The notes: generated by a model not told the origin, from the sequence alone. A stretch of 64,000 nt of DNA from Alphaproteobacteria bacterium (GCA_009377445.1 WHUA01000002.1:1-64000), one strand, 5' to 3'. Positions 8,826 to 19,667 are shown, numbered from the stretch's first letter. Numbers and translations: made by a program.

Positions 8826-9893
8826 TCAGAAGCGTGACACCACGAGTAGCCAGGGCGTGATCTCGCGGACCACAGCGTGCTGGGAACGGGCGATGCCACG
8901 CAGCGCGCCAACCGGATTGCCGAGATCGTAGACGCCGGTGACAGGCTGATCGGCGAGCATTTTGTCCGTCACGACGATCGCGCCGGAATAGTAGCGCCGG
9001 AGCCGGTCCACGACCTCGCCGAGCGGCTCGTCTTGGGCGATGAGCTGGCTCTCGCGCCAGGCGGCGACCTGGGGGGACGGCTGTTCACCGCGCACGATAC
9101 GGCCCGACCGGCTCACGCGAACAAATTCGCCCGCCGCCAGCCTTTCGGCTACAGGCTGGGCGCCACTGCCATAGTCGACCCGCACGGAGCCGTACGCGAC
9201 GCTGACGTCCGCCCCGTCGTCGCTTCGGGCGACATTGAAGGCGGTGCCGAGGACGGTAACCTGAACATCGTCAGCGGAGACCCGAAAGGGACGTTCGGCA
9301 TTCGGTGTCACCTCGAAATAGGCCTCACCGGCGAGCAGGCGGACACGGCGCTCGCCGGACGCGTAGGCCACGTCGATGGCGCTGCCGGGCGCCAGGGTGA
9401 CGACGCTGTCGTCGGCCAGGCGCACAGTGCGGTTTTCCGCCGTCTCGGTCGTGTAGTCGGCCTCGAGGCGCAGGGCCAGCTCAGGCCCCACCACAGCGGC
9501 CAGGATGGAGGCAGCCACGGCCAAACCACCGAGGCGAAGGACCCGACGGCGGTTCGTGCGATGAGTCGGCTGCGCAGCACACGGAGCATCATAGACCCCA
9601 TCGGCCGGCGTGCTCCGCAGGTGTCCTGTGGCGCGGGGCGCCCTGGTTCCCGCCCCCTTCCGGATTTGCCTGAGAAAGGGGGCCCAGCGTTCCGCATGAG
9701 CCGGTTTCGCCCCGGCGACGGCCCGCGACATGCGCTGCGTCTCCTCCCAGGCGGCGGCATTGGCGGGATCGGCCAGCCAGCCCATAAACTGACGCCGAAG
9801 CTCGCCGTTCTCCGGATCATCCTGAAGGCGGATCATCCAGCCACTTGCTTCCCTGGAAGCCAGTCGATTAGTTGGGTCCGAATTCTCGGTCAT
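8826..9893 (-). CDS. FecR-family anti-sigma / sigma regulator
   Basis: A 355-residue inner-membrane protein. Residues about 12-55 fit the FecR N-terminal cytoplasmic domain (SGWMIRLQDDPENGELRRQF, GWLADPANAAAWEE). A membrane segment follows near 122-145 (LGGLAVAASILAAVVGPELAL), then the periplasmic FecR domain (DDSVVTLAPGSAIDVAYASG, EAYFEVTPNAERPFRV, VTVLGTAFNVA), and a C-terminal domain similar to DUF4974 that contacts the receptor's STN domain. It passes the ligand-bound state of the receptor to the sigma factor. It is 120 bp downstream of fecI and 113 bp upstream of the receptor gene, all on the same strand. Confidence 0.92.
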   Translation of the reverse strand: MTENSDPTNRLASREASGWMIRLQDDPENGELRRQFMGWLADPANAAAWEETQRMSRAVAGAKPAHAERWAPFLRQIRKGAGTRAPRATGHLRSTPADGVYDAPCAAQPTHRTNRRRVLRLGGLAVAASILAAVVGPELALRLEADYTTETAENRTVRLADDSVVTLAPGSAIDVAYASGERRVRLLAGEAYFEVTPNAERPFRVSADDVQVTVLGTAFNVARSDDGADVSVAYGSVRVDYGSGAQPVAERLAAGEFVRVSRSGRIVRGEQPSPQVAAWRESQLIAQDEPLGEVVDRLRRYYSGAIVVTDKMLADQPVTGVYDLGNPVGALRGIARSQHAVVREITPWLLVVSRF

Positions 9894-10013
9894 GCACTTC
9901 TCTTAGCCCTGCCGAGAACAAGGCACCGCGTTCCTGGTCTCGGGGTATAGGTCGAGAGGCGTTCTATAAACAAAACGAATGATGAAGGGCCCAATTCTAA
10001 AAAATCTCGGCGC

Positions 10014-10532
10014 TCACCGTTCCGGTTTCGCGAGCCGCTGCTTGCAGTGCTCCGCCCCGTCGGTGACGAGAAGCTGGGCCAGAGACACCGAAATGCCCAG
10101 GAAAGCGGCTATTTCCTTGAGCTTGGCGCCGCCGAAGCGATGCATTTCGAAGGCAATCCGCGTGCGCTCCGGAAGCTCCGCCATTGCCTTCATGACGCAT
10201 TGGACCTCGTCCTTGTAGAGAGCGACCGTCTCCGGCGTCGGCGTCTCGTCGGGAACGGCTGCGGCTGCCTGCTCGAAGCTGTCCTGTGTAATCAGCCGGT
10301 TCTCGCGGAACATGCGGCGCCGGCCGTCCAGGGCGAGATTCCTGACAATCCGGTAAAGATAGCCCTTCGCGTCTTCGAGAAAGCGTCCTTTGGACGCCGC
10401 ATCGAACCGCAGCCAGGCCTCTTGAACAAGGTCTTCCGCCTGCGCACGGCTGCCGATGATGCTGCTCGCATACTCGACGAGCGCATGCCTGTGCGTCACG
10501 AAAAGGCTTAGGGCGGTCGAGTTCTCGGACAA
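10014..10532 (-). CDS. FecI-like ECF sigma factor
   Basis: A 172-residue group-IV sigma factor. Sigma region 2 covers about residues 8-78 (ALVEYASSIIGSRAQAEDLV, QEAWLRF, YLYRIVRNLALDGRRR) and region 4 about 115-165 (ELPERTRIAFEMHRFGGAKL, KEIAAFLGISVSLAQLLV). In FecI systems this factor directs transcription of the receptor gene after a signal from FecR; fecI itself is usually Fur-repressed. A Fur-like sequence at 10551-10565, about 20 bp before the start, fits that. Region 4 ends VSLAQLLVTDGAEHC rather than the common 'VSTVEKHI', a modest variation. Confidence 0.9.
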   Translation of the reverse strand: MSENSTALSLFVTHRHALVEYASSIIGSRAQAEDLVQEAWLRFDAASKGRFLEDAKGYLYRIVRNLALDGRRRMFRENRLITQDSFEQAAAAVPDETPTPETVALYKDEVQCVMKAMAELPERTRIAFEMHRFGGAKLKEIAAFLGISVSLAQLLVTDGAEHCKQRLAKPER

Positions 10533-10859
10533 CAGCCGGCCAGCATAAATTAAGAACGATTCGCAACGATCTTAACGGCCGGGCATGCTTCCTGCAAGAT
10601 GCTTCCCACAACATGCTTCCTGCAAGACCTCTTGAACAAACGGCCGGCGGAGAGGGAACGGCCGGAACAGCCTGTGCGCGGCAACGATAACGATCCCGCG
10701 AAATGCGCTGATGATTATGATACTTTTCGCGAGTAACCTCGAATGGCAAGACGCCGCCGTGAACAGGCGGCACATCCAAAACCTCGATCCGGATCCACAG
10801 GTGTTATCGAAAATCAGGGCAGCGCGTCATAACCGCGGCGACGCGGCGGAGGCAGGCGC
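10533..10859. other. Divergent intergenic region between fecI and the DHA2 exporter gene
   Basis: This 327-bp gap holds the promoters of two divergent genes. Besides the Fur-like box, it has a short direct repeat (GCTTCCTGCAAGA near 10582 and again near 10615, with a related GCTTCCCACAACATGCTT between) and an AT-richer patch with ACGATAACGATC and GATGATTATGATAC (about 10683-10725), which look loosely like further Fur hexamers. I see no small gene. Confidence 0.4.
10551..10565. promoter_or_regulatory. Fur-like box upstream of fecI
   Basis: TAAGAACGATTCGCA matches the 7-1-7 Fur consensus (TGAGAAT-N-ATTCTCA) at 11 of 14 positions by eye. It lies just upstream of the fecI start on the minus strand, where Fur would be expected to repress. 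This is a sequence resemblance only; RirA or Irr could replace Fur in some alphaproteobacteria. Confidence 0.45.
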
Positions 10860-12386
10860 ATGAGCGCGACGGCCGCATCGAGCGCCCCCACCGTCGCGGT
10901 GCCCTACCGCAACGTCATCCTGTTCAGCGTGGTGGTCTGCTCCAGCCTGCAGAGCATGGACACCTTTCTCGCCGCGGTGGCGCTGCCCAACATGAAGGGC
11001 GAGCTGTCGGCCTCCCAGGACGAGATATCCTGGGTCCTGACCTCCTACCTGATCGCCATCGCCATCGCCTCGCCCCCGATCGGCTGGCTCAGCCGCCGGA
11101 TCGGGCGCAAGCGGTTCATGCTGATCAACATCGTCCTCTTCCTGTTCTTCTCCATGCTGGCGGGCCGCTCGGCGACGCTGGATGAGATCGTCGCCTGCCG
11201 CTTCCTGCAGGGGCTCGCGGCGGCGGCGCTAGTGCCGCTGTCACATCACATCATCCTCGACGTATTTCCCAAGGACCGGGTCGGCTTCGCGCTCGGCTGG
11301 TGGTCGGTCGGCGTGATGTTCGGCGCGATCGTCGGGCCCACTCTCGGCGGCGCGCTGACCGAATACATGAGTTGGCGCTGGGTGTTCTATGTCAACCTGC
11401 CGATGGGCATGCTGGCGCTCGTCATGATCGCGATCTTCCTGCCCGAGTCCGAGCGCGACGCCAAGCAGCGCTTCGACTGGTCCGGCTTCATCATGCTAAC
11501 GGTGGCGCTCATCTCGATGCAGCTCATGCTCGATCGAGGCAACAAGCTGGACTGGTTCGAAAGCACCGAGATCGTCATCGAAGGATGCCTTTCCATCGTC
11601 TTCTTCTATGCCTTCGTCGTGCATATCCTGACCGCGCGCCAGCCCTTCCTCGACGCCCGCATCTTCCTCAACCGCAACTTCACCATCGGCCTCGTGCTCG
11701 CGACGATGCACGGCGTGGTGATGGTCGGTCTGACCGGCCTGCTGCCGCCCTTCCTGCAGTTGCTGATGGGCATGCCCGTGCTGACGGTCGGATTGATCAT
11801 GGCGCCGCGCGGATTGGCGACAGCGGTGACCGCCACGATATCGGGCCGGCTGCTTGCCTTCCTTGATCCTCGGCCCGTCATCCTGGCCGGCATGGCGCTG
11901 ATCGCCTTTTCGATGTGGATGATGTCCGCCTTCACGCCCGAAACCAGCGTCATTTACTTCGTCATCGTCGTGCTGCTCCAGGGCACCGGCTTCGGAATGT
12001 TCTTCGTGCCCGTCAACACGGCCGCCTTCGCCACCCTGCCGCCGCATTACCGCGGCGATGCGACGGCTTTCATGAGCCTGATGCGGAAGATCGGCAGCAG
12101 CGTCGGCGTCTCGATCCTGGTCGGCCAGTACATCCGCATGGCGCAGTCGAACCATGCGGTGCTGGCACAGCATGTCACGCCCTACACCGAGACGCTGCGC
12201 CTGCAGCCGTTGCCCGAGCTGTGGAGCCTGACCGACCTCCGCGGCATCGCGTCGCTCGATCGCGAGGTGCACCACCAGGCGCAGTTCCTCGCCTACCTGC
12301 ACGACTTCCAGTGGATCGCGCTGTTCATCGTGCTGCTGATGCCGCTCATCCTGTTCCTCCAGAACCCGATGCGTCCGAAGAAGTGA
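10860..12386 (+). CDS. DHA2-family MFS drug exporter (EmrB/QacA type)
   Basis: A 508-residue protein with about 14 membrane segments, the DHA2 length. Visible motifs are the start of TM1 (SLQSMDTFLAAVALPNMKGE), motif A (GWLSRRIGRKRFMLINIVLF) and motif C region (GVMFGAIVGPTLGGALTEYM, followed by SWRWVFYVNLPMG). Such proteins export hydrophobic toxins or siderophores by proton antiport and often work with an EmrA-like adaptor, but no adaptor gene is adjacent here. Its position divergent from fecI makes siderophore or metal-complex export possible, but this is only context. The start has a GGAGGCAGGCGC site directly before the ATG. Confidence 0.9.
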   Translation: MSATAASSAPTVAVPYRNVILFSVVVCSSLQSMDTFLAAVALPNMKGELSASQDEISWVLTSYLIAIAIASPPIGWLSRRIGRKRFMLINIVLFLFFSMLAGRSATLDEIVACRFLQGLAAAALVPLSHHIILDVFPKDRVGFALGWWSVGVMFGAIVGPTLGGALTEYMSWRWVFYVNLPMGMLALVMIAIFLPESERDAKQRFDWSGFIMLTVALISMQLMLDRGNKLDWFESTEIVIEGCLSIVFFYAFVVHILTARQPFLDARIFLNRNFTIGLVLATMHGVVMVGLTGLLPPFLQLLMGMPVLTVGLIMAPRGLATAVTATISGRLLAFLDPRPVILAGMALIAFSMWMMSAFTPETSVIYFVIVVLLQGTGFGMFFVPVNTAAFATLPPHYRGDATAFMSLMRKIGSSVGVSILVGQYIRMAQSNHAVLAQHVTPYTETLRLQPLPELWSLTDLRGIASLDREVHHQAQFLAYLHDFQWIALFIVLLMPLILFLQNPMRPKK

Positions 12387-12458
12387 GCGCCTATTGCGAG
12401 TTCGTGCAAAGGCCGTGCTATACAGCAAAAAACACCAACCCATAAGGAGCGCCGTCCC

Positions 12459-13007
12459 ATGTCCCGCCTGCCCGACATCAATCCCAAGAAATACTCCCGC
12501 GAACAGGCCGCCGTCGCGAAAGCGATCACATCCGGCCCGCGCGGCGAGGTGCGCGGCCCGTTCAAGATGCTGATGCACAATCCCAAGGCCGCCGACGCGG
12601 TGCAGAACATGGGCGCGTACCTGCGCTTCAACGGCGTCATCGACGGGCGGCTCCGCGAGCTCGCCATCCTGCTGACCGGGCGGCACTGGACGGCGCAGTA
12701 CGAATGGTTCGCGCACGCCCCGATCGCCGAGAAGGAAGGCCTCGACCCCGCCATCATCGCCGCGATCGCCAAGCGCCAGAAGCCGAAGTTCAAGAACAAG
12801 GACGAGCGGATCGTCTACAACTTCGTCACCGACCTCAACACGAAGCACAAGGTCGGCAAGGTCAATTACACCGCCGCCCAAAAGCTGCTGGGGAAGGCCG
12901 GCGTGGTCGAGCTGGTCGTGCTGTGCGGCCACTACACCGTCGTCTCGATGGTCCTCAACACCTTCGAGGTCGAGATTCCCGGCGGCAAGAAACCGCTCAA
13001 GGGATAG
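12459..13007 (+). CDS. Carboxymuconolactone decarboxylase-like protein
   Basis: A 182-residue all-helical protein of the AhpD/CMD superfamily. The core is visible as GRLRELAILLTGRHWTAQYE, WFAHAPIAEKEGLDPAIIAA, and ELVVLCGHYTVVSMVLNTFE. The CxxC of AhpD peroxidase reductants is absent, so an aromatic-acid or lactone decarboxylase-like or unknown role is more likely than peroxide reduction. An AAGGAGCG ribosome site lies 8-13 bp before the ATG. It stands between the exporter and the lyase genes with a family-iv hairpin downstream (13036-13069). Confidence 0.88.
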   Translation: MSRLPDINPKKYSREQAAVAKAITSGPRGEVRGPFKMLMHNPKAADAVQNMGAYLRFNGVIDGRLRELAILLTGRHWTAQYEWFAHAPIAEKEGLDPAIIAAIAKRQKPKFKNKDERIVYNFVTDLNTKHKVGKVNYTAAQKLLGKAGVVELVVLCGHYTVVSMVLNTFEVEIPGGKKPLKG

Positions 13008-13035
13008 CGCGCCAACTGCCTGAATATAAATAAAG

Positions 13036-13069
13036 ATCGTCACTCCGCGGTTGATCCGCGGAGTCCATG
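13036..13069. repeat. Family (iv) hairpin, single unit
   Basis: ATCGTCACTCCGCGGTTGAT followed by CCGCGGAGTCCATG: arms ACTCCGCGG and CCGCGGAGT around TTGAT. The unit is preceded by an AT-rich run (TGAATATAAATAAAG), matching the AT-rich core that separates paired units elsewhere, so this may be a half element. Confidence 0.8.
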
Positions 13070-13188
13070 CGCCCGGCCCCGCCCATCCCGTTTGATGGCG
13101 GCCCGCCGCCATGCCATAAAAGACCGAAGCGGCGGCCCTGCCCCGGCCGGCGCATTCCCTATCCCACATCAGAGGAAGACTTTCGACC

Positions 13189-14049
13189 ATGCGCGCTTCG
13201 ACCAAGCTCAAGAAGATGATCGAGTCCGGCAAGACCTACCTGGTGCCGGGCGCCTATGACGGCCTGTCCTGCCGCATCATCCAGAATTGCGGCGCGGAGC
13301 TGATCTACGCCACCGGCGGCGGCATCGCCCGCAGCACCGGCATCCCCGACATGGGCCTGATCACGCCCAAGGAGATCGCCGACCGGCTGGAACAGATGGT
13401 CGACGCGGTCAGCGTTCCGGTGATCGGCGACATGGACACCGGCTACGGCAACTCGCTGAACGCGATCCGGGCGCTGCGCGCCTACGAGCGCGTCGGCCTC
13501 GCCGGCTTCCACATCGAGGACCAGGTCTTCCCGAAGCGCTGCGGCCATTACGAAGGCAAGGAAGTGGTGCCGGCCGAAGAGCTGTGCTCCAAGATCAAGG
13601 CGCTGAAGGACGCGGCGACCGACCCCGACATGGTGGTCATCGCGCGGACCGACGCGCTCGCCGTCGAGGGCATCGACAAGGCGATCGAGCGCATGCACAA
13701 GTACATGGAGGCCGGCGCCGACGTCGCCTTCATCGAGGCGCCGCGCGACATGGCGCAGATCGAGCGGGTCGCGAAGGAGCTGCCCTATCCCAAGCTGCTG
13801 AACATGTTCTGGGGCGGCAAGACGCCGATCGTGCCGAAGAAGAAGCTCGAGGCGCTCGGCTTCAACCTGGTGATCGTCCCCGGCGACCTGCAGCGCGCCG
13901 CGATCTACGCCATGCAGGAAGCGGCCAAGGCCATCCTCGACGTAGGCCACACCGAAGCGATGGCCAAGACGATGGCGACCTTCGAGGACCGCGAGGCCGC
14001 CGTGAACACGCAGCACTACATGGAGCTGGACGAGCGGTATTCGATCTGA
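13189..14049 (+). CDS. Isocitrate lyase / PEP mutase family lyase (paralogue 1)
   Basis: A 286-residue TIM-barrel enzyme. The Mg-binding loop is VIGDMDTGYGN, the gating loop is EDQVFPKRCGH, with the KRCGH cysteine that marks true lyases (2-methylisocitrate, dimethylmalate or oxaloacetate cleavage) rather than PEP mutase, and VIARTDAL follows. It therefore probably cleaves a C-C bond in a 2-hydroxy di- or tricarboxylate or oxaloacetate. The RBS AGAGGAAG is 13-20 bp upstream. A second, diverged family member follows after a family-ii repeat, and aconitase lies beyond it, so an organic-acid route is likely. Confidence 0.9.
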   Translation: MRASTKLKKMIESGKTYLVPGAYDGLSCRIIQNCGAELIYATGGGIARSTGIPDMGLITPKEIADRLEQMVDAVSVPVIGDMDTGYGNSLNAIRALRAYERVGLAGFHIEDQVFPKRCGHYEGKEVVPAEELCSKIKALKDAATDPDMVVIARTDALAVEGIDKAIERMHKYMEAGADVAFIEAPRDMAQIERVAKELPYPKLLNMFWGGKTPIVPKKKLEALGFNLVIVPGDLQRAAIYAMQEAAKAILDVGHTEAMAKTMATFEDREAAVNTQHYMELDERYSI

Positions 14050-14063
14050 GGCCCGTGCTGTAA

Positions 14064-14214
14064 CCCTCTCCGCCCGGCGGGGCGGAGAGGGTGGCGCGAA
14101 GCGCCGGGTGAGGTGGGGTGGGCTGCGAACGCACAGCGCCATTCGGTTCGATGCCGCGCTCTATGACCTCCCCCACCTCACCCTGGCCCTCTCCGCCCCC
14201 GAGGGCGGAGAGGG
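14064..14214 (+). repeat. Family (ii) element, copy 1
   Basis: Ends are CCCTCTCCGCCC...GGCGGAGAGGG hairpins. Inside, GGTGAGGTGGGG and CCCCCACCTCACCC form a second inverted pair around a variable core of about 50 bp. GGCGCGAAGCGCC makes a third small hairpin. It fills the gap between the two lyase genes. Copy 2 at 15262 has the same orientation. Confidence 0.85.
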
Positions 14215-14249
14215 AAGATGGGGCAAGCGCAGACGACCGGAGACTCGGA

Positions 14250-15236
14250 ATGACCGATATGAAAACCACCCACAGCAAACGCCATCTGCTGCGGCAGCGT
14301 CTGAACAGCGGCAAGCTGCTCGTCGCGCCGGGCGCGCATAACGGGTTGAGCGCGCGGCTGGTGCAGGATGCGGGGTTCGAGGCGGTCTATATGACCGGCT
14401 CGGGAGTCGCCAACACGCTGACCGGCGGCGCGGACGTCGGGCTCCTGACCATGACCGAGATGACGATGATGGCGCGCTTCTGCGCCCAGGCCGTGGACAT
14501 CCCCGTGATCTCGGACGCCGACACCGGCTACGGCAACGCCATCAACGTCATCCGCACCGTGCGGGAATACGAGCTGGCGGGCGTCGCGGCGATCCACCTC
14601 GAAGACCAGGTGAGCCCGAAGCGCTGCGGCTCGATCGCCGGCAAGGAAGTGATCCCGGTCGAGGAAGCCTGCGGCAAGATCAGGGCCGCCGTGGACGCGC
14701 GCACCGACCCGGACTTCGTCATCATCGCCCGCACCGACGCGCGCGGCGCGACCGGCTTCGCGGACGCCGTGAAGCGCGGGCAGCGCTATCACGAGGCGGG
14801 CGCCGACATGGTGTTCCCCGACGCGCTGCTATCGGTCGAGGAATACGCGGCCTTCGCCCGCGAAGTGCCCGGCCTGAAGATGTTCAACATGGGCGGCTAC
14901 GCCAAGAAGCGCACCACGCCGAAGCTGCCGCTCGACGAGGTCGAGGGCATGGGCTACGCGCTCTGCATCCTGCCGCTGCTGGCGCTCCGCGCCGGCGTGC
15001 AGGCGATGATCGACACGCTGGACGGCTTCAAGCGCGACGGCATCGCCTACGAGCTGCGCCAGCTCGAGGCCTTCGCCGACCGCCCGGTCGAGAACTGGTA
15101 CGAGTTCACCGGCATCGGCGAGATCCGCACGCTGGAGGACAAATACCTGCCCGCCGACGCCGTCGAGCAGAAATACGCCCGCACCGCGGGGCACAAGCCT
15201 GGGGATAGGGAGAATAAGGAGGGTGTGAAGGGGTGA
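14250..15236 (+). CDS. Isocitrate lyase / PEP mutase family lyase (paralogue 2)
   Basis: A protein of about 328 residues. I place the start at the ATG at 14250 (MTDMKTTHSKRHLLRQRLNS), because upstream in-frame codons are translated repeat sequence. Motifs: ISDADTGYGNAINVI (metal-binding Asp), EDQVSPKRCGSIAGKEVIPV (gating loop with catalytic Cys, but KRCGS rather than KRCGH), FVIIARTDARG. The Ser for His change suggests a different substrate or activity from paralogue 1. It is bracketed by two family-ii repeats in the same orientation, which could have helped a duplication or insertion. Its C-terminus is longer than that of paralogue 1. Confidence 0.88.
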   Translation: MTDMKTTHSKRHLLRQRLNSGKLLVAPGAHNGLSARLVQDAGFEAVYMTGSGVANTLTGGADVGLLTMTEMTMMARFCAQAVDIPVISDADTGYGNAINVIRTVREYELAGVAAIHLEDQVSPKRCGSIAGKEVIPVEEACGKIRAAVDARTDPDFVIIARTDARGATGFADAVKRGQRYHEAGADMVFPDALLSVEEYAAFAREVPGLKMFNMGGYAKKRTTPKLPLDEVEGMGYALCILPLLALRAGVQAMIDTLDGFKRDGIAYELRQLEAFADRPVENWYEFTGIGEIRTLEDKYLPADAVEQKYARTAGHKPGDRENKEGVKG

Positions 15237-15261
15237 GCGGCCAGCGAAATGCAGCCAAAGA

Positions 15262-15405
15262 CCCTCTCCGCCTGCGGGGCGGAGAGGGTGGCGCGCTAGC
15301 GCCGGGTGAGGTGGGGAAACGGCTCGCTGGCCGCCAACGAACGCGCTCTATATTCAAGAGCCCCCACCTCACCCTAGCCCTCTCCGCCCCCGAGGGCGGA
15401 GAGGG
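15262..15405 (+). repeat. Family (ii) element, copy 2
   Basis: Same arrangement and orientation as 14064-14214, with near-identical arms (CCCTCTCCGCCTGCGGGGCG and CTCTCCGCCCCCGAGGGCGG) and a different core between GGTGAGGTGGGG and CCCCACCTCACCC. It lies just after the second lyase gene. Confidence 0.85.
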
Positions 15406-15514
15406 AATGCGATGCGCTTCCATAAAGCTGCCCTTCACAATCCAACACGTTAATTAATTTTACTTACGAGACCGTATCGACGAGGATCCGCCCAAACTGC
15501 GCCGGAGACATGAC

Positions 15515-18202
<2,688 letters not shown>

Positions 18203-18212
18203 TATTGCGGTC

Positions 18213-18237
18213 GGGGAGGGCGTAAAGCGTCCTCCCC
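18213..18237 (+). terminator. Stem-loop after acnA
   Basis: GGGGAGGGCG and CGTCCTCCCC form a 10-bp stem (one G-T pair) with loop TAAAG, 10 bp after the acnA stop. No T run follows, so it could act as a terminator or as an mRNA 3' end stabiliser. Confidence 0.5.
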
Positions 18238-18241
18238 AAAT

Positions 18242-18403
18242 TCGTCATGCCACGGCTTGTCCGTGGCATCCATTCGTCGACGGGGCGCCGCGTTCATTGA
18301 CTTTGGCGTCGACCTAATACCGCGTCATGGATGCCACGCATGAAGCGTGGCATGACGTGCTCAAAAATTAACCGTCATCCCACGCTTTATGCGTGGGATC
18401 CAC
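18242..18403. repeat. Family (iv) hairpins upstream of GIY-YIG gene 1
   Basis: Three units: forward at about 18242-18273 (GTCATGCCACGGCTTGTCCG, then TGGCATCCAT), reverse at 18324-18357 (ATGGATGCCACGCATGAAGC, then GTGGCATGACG), forward at 18371-18403 (GTCATCCCACGCTTTATGCG, then TGGGATCCAC). The reverse and third units form an inverted pair around a short AT-rich core (TGCTCAAAAATTAACC). Confidence 0.85.
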
Positions 18404-18438
18404 TTGCTCGGTCCGACGATCCAAGCCAACCTTTCCAC

Positions 18439-18726
18439 ATGAAGGGCGGATGGGTCTACATCGTCACCAATCAGCGGAACGGCACGCTCTATGTCGGCGT
18501 AACAGCCAACATTGCGCGGCGCGCCTGGGAGCATCGCGAGGGTGTCGCCGAGGGATTCTCAAAGCGATACGGATTGAAGCGCCTCGTTTATGTAGAGCGC
18601 CATGACGAGATCGTTGATGCGATTCAACGGGAGAAACGAATGAAGAGCTGGCCGCGCGCCTGGAAGATCAACCTGATCCATGAGAGCAATCCGGATTGGG
18701 AAGATCTTTACCAGACACTTCTGTAG
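18439..18726 (+). CDS. Small GIY-YIG endonuclease (copy 1)
   Basis: A 95-residue single-domain nuclease. The GIY-YIG motif reads GGWVYIVTN...GTLYVGVT, the catalytic Arg lies in IARRAWEHR, and the metal-binding Glu in IQREKRMKSWPRAWK. The start is set at MKGGW because copy 2 (60345) begins the same way; upstream codons in frame are repeat sequence. No strong ribosome site is visible. It ends 5 bp before an inverted pair of family-iv hairpins and is preceded by three more. About three quarters of residues match copy 2. The biological target of this nuclease class (COG2827-like) is not established; a role in processing the flanking repeats is my hypothesis. Confidence 0.88.
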   Translation: MKGGWVYIVTNQRNGTLYVGVTANIARRAWEHREGVAEGFSKRYGLKRLVYVERHDEIVDAIQREKRMKSWPRAWKINLIHESNPDWEDLYQTLL

Positions 18727-18730
18727 GCGC

Positions 18731-18808
18731 CATGGATGCCACGGACAAGCCGTGGCATGACGGTTCTTCTTATAGCTCGTCATGCCACGCTTTACGCGTG
18801 GCATCCAT
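18731..18808. repeat. Family (iv) inverted hairpin pair downstream of GIY-YIG gene 1
   Basis: A reverse unit (CATGGATGCCACGGACAAGC, then CGTGGCATGACGG) and a forward unit (CGTCATGCCACGCTTTACGC, then GTGGCATCCATAG) surround TTCTTCTTATAGCT. The whole forms one large imperfect palindrome. It starts 4 bp after the GIY-YIG stop codon. Confidence 0.85.
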
Positions 18809-18819
18809 AGCCGCAAACC

Positions 18820-19614
18820 TCACACCACCGGCGACAACCCGCCATCCACGTTGATCGCGCACCCCGTGATGTACGACCCCGCGTCCGAGCACAAGAAGCA
18901 CGCCATGTTCGCGAACTCCTCCGCGGTGCCGACGCGGCCCATCGGCAGCTTCTGCGTCTTCGCCATGTCGACCAGGAACTCGTCGTAGGTCTTTTCCTTG
19001 TTGCTGGCTTCCCAGCGGCGGAGCCATTGGTCGCTTTCGATGCGGCCGACCAGGAGGCCGTTGACCAGGATGTTGTCCTTGGCGAACTCGCCGGCGAGGC
19101 CCTTCATCAGCGACATGCCGGCTGCGCGCGACACCGCGGTCGGGTAGCCGCCGCCCGGCGTCGCCTTGGCGCCGGTGTTGAGCACGTTGATGATGCGGCC
19201 CCACTTGCGCTTCTGCATGCCGGGGATGACGAGGCGGCAGGCGCGGATCGCGCCGAACAGCTTGAGCTCGATGTCGCTGGTCCACGCCTCGTCGGTCAGC
19301 GTCAGGAAGTCGCCGCGCTGCGACGAGCCCGCGTTGTTGATCAGGATGTCGACGGGCCCGAGTTCCTTCTCCGCGGTCTTGACCATGCGCTCGATGTCGG
19401 CCGGCTGCCACATGTCGGCGGAGACCGCGGCGACCTTGACCTTGCCCTTGCCGGCCTTCTCGATCTCGCCCTTGGTTTCCTTCAGCAGGTTCTCGCGCCG
19501 GCCGACGATGCAGACATGCGCCCCGGCATCCGCGAACTTGAGCGCCATCGCGCGGCCCAGGCCCCGGCTGCTGCCGGTGATCAGGGCGACGCGTCCATCC
19601 ATCCTGCAGTCCAT
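18820..19614 (-). CDS. SDR-family protein lacking the usual YxxxK active site
   Basis: A 264-residue Rossmann protein. The cofactor loop ALITGSSRGLGRAMALKFAD and the NNAG motif (ILINNAGSSQRGD) are present, and the end CAINVDGGLSPVV is normal. At the catalytic position, where SDRs have YxxxK, the sequence is PTAVSRAAGMSLMKGLAGEF: Tyr is replaced by Thr and Lys by Arg; the Ser usually in the preceding strand is also not evident (NVLNTGAKATPGGG). It may bind NAD(P) but act by another mechanism, or be a non-catalytic partner. The start could also be MDGRVALIT at 19602. Confidence 0.88.
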   Translation of the reverse strand: MDCRMDGRVALITGSSRGLGRAMALKFADAGAHVCIVGRRENLLKETKGEIEKAGKGKVKVAAVSADMWQPADIERMVKTAEKELGPVDILINNAGSSQRGDFLTLTDEAWTSDIELKLFGAIRACRLVIPGMQKRKWGRIINVLNTGAKATPGGGYPTAVSRAAGMSLMKGLAGEFAKDNILVNGLLVGRIESDQWLRRWEASNKEKTYDEFLVDMAKTQKLPMGRVGTAEEFANMACFLCSDAGSYITGCAINVDGGLSPVV

Positions 19615-19667
19615 CGTTATCCTCCCGTTGTAGACGTTTCGTTTCTATTCTGGCGTGCCGCCGCGCG

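Noticed and set aside
14064..14214. Possible small RNA gene in the family-ii repeats
   Set aside because: The structure is strong, but copies with different cores occur at five further sites, so repeat identity explains it better than a single RNA gene.
18213..18237. Riboswitch after acnA
   Set aside because: A simple 10-bp hairpin downstream of the gene with no conserved aptamer shape.
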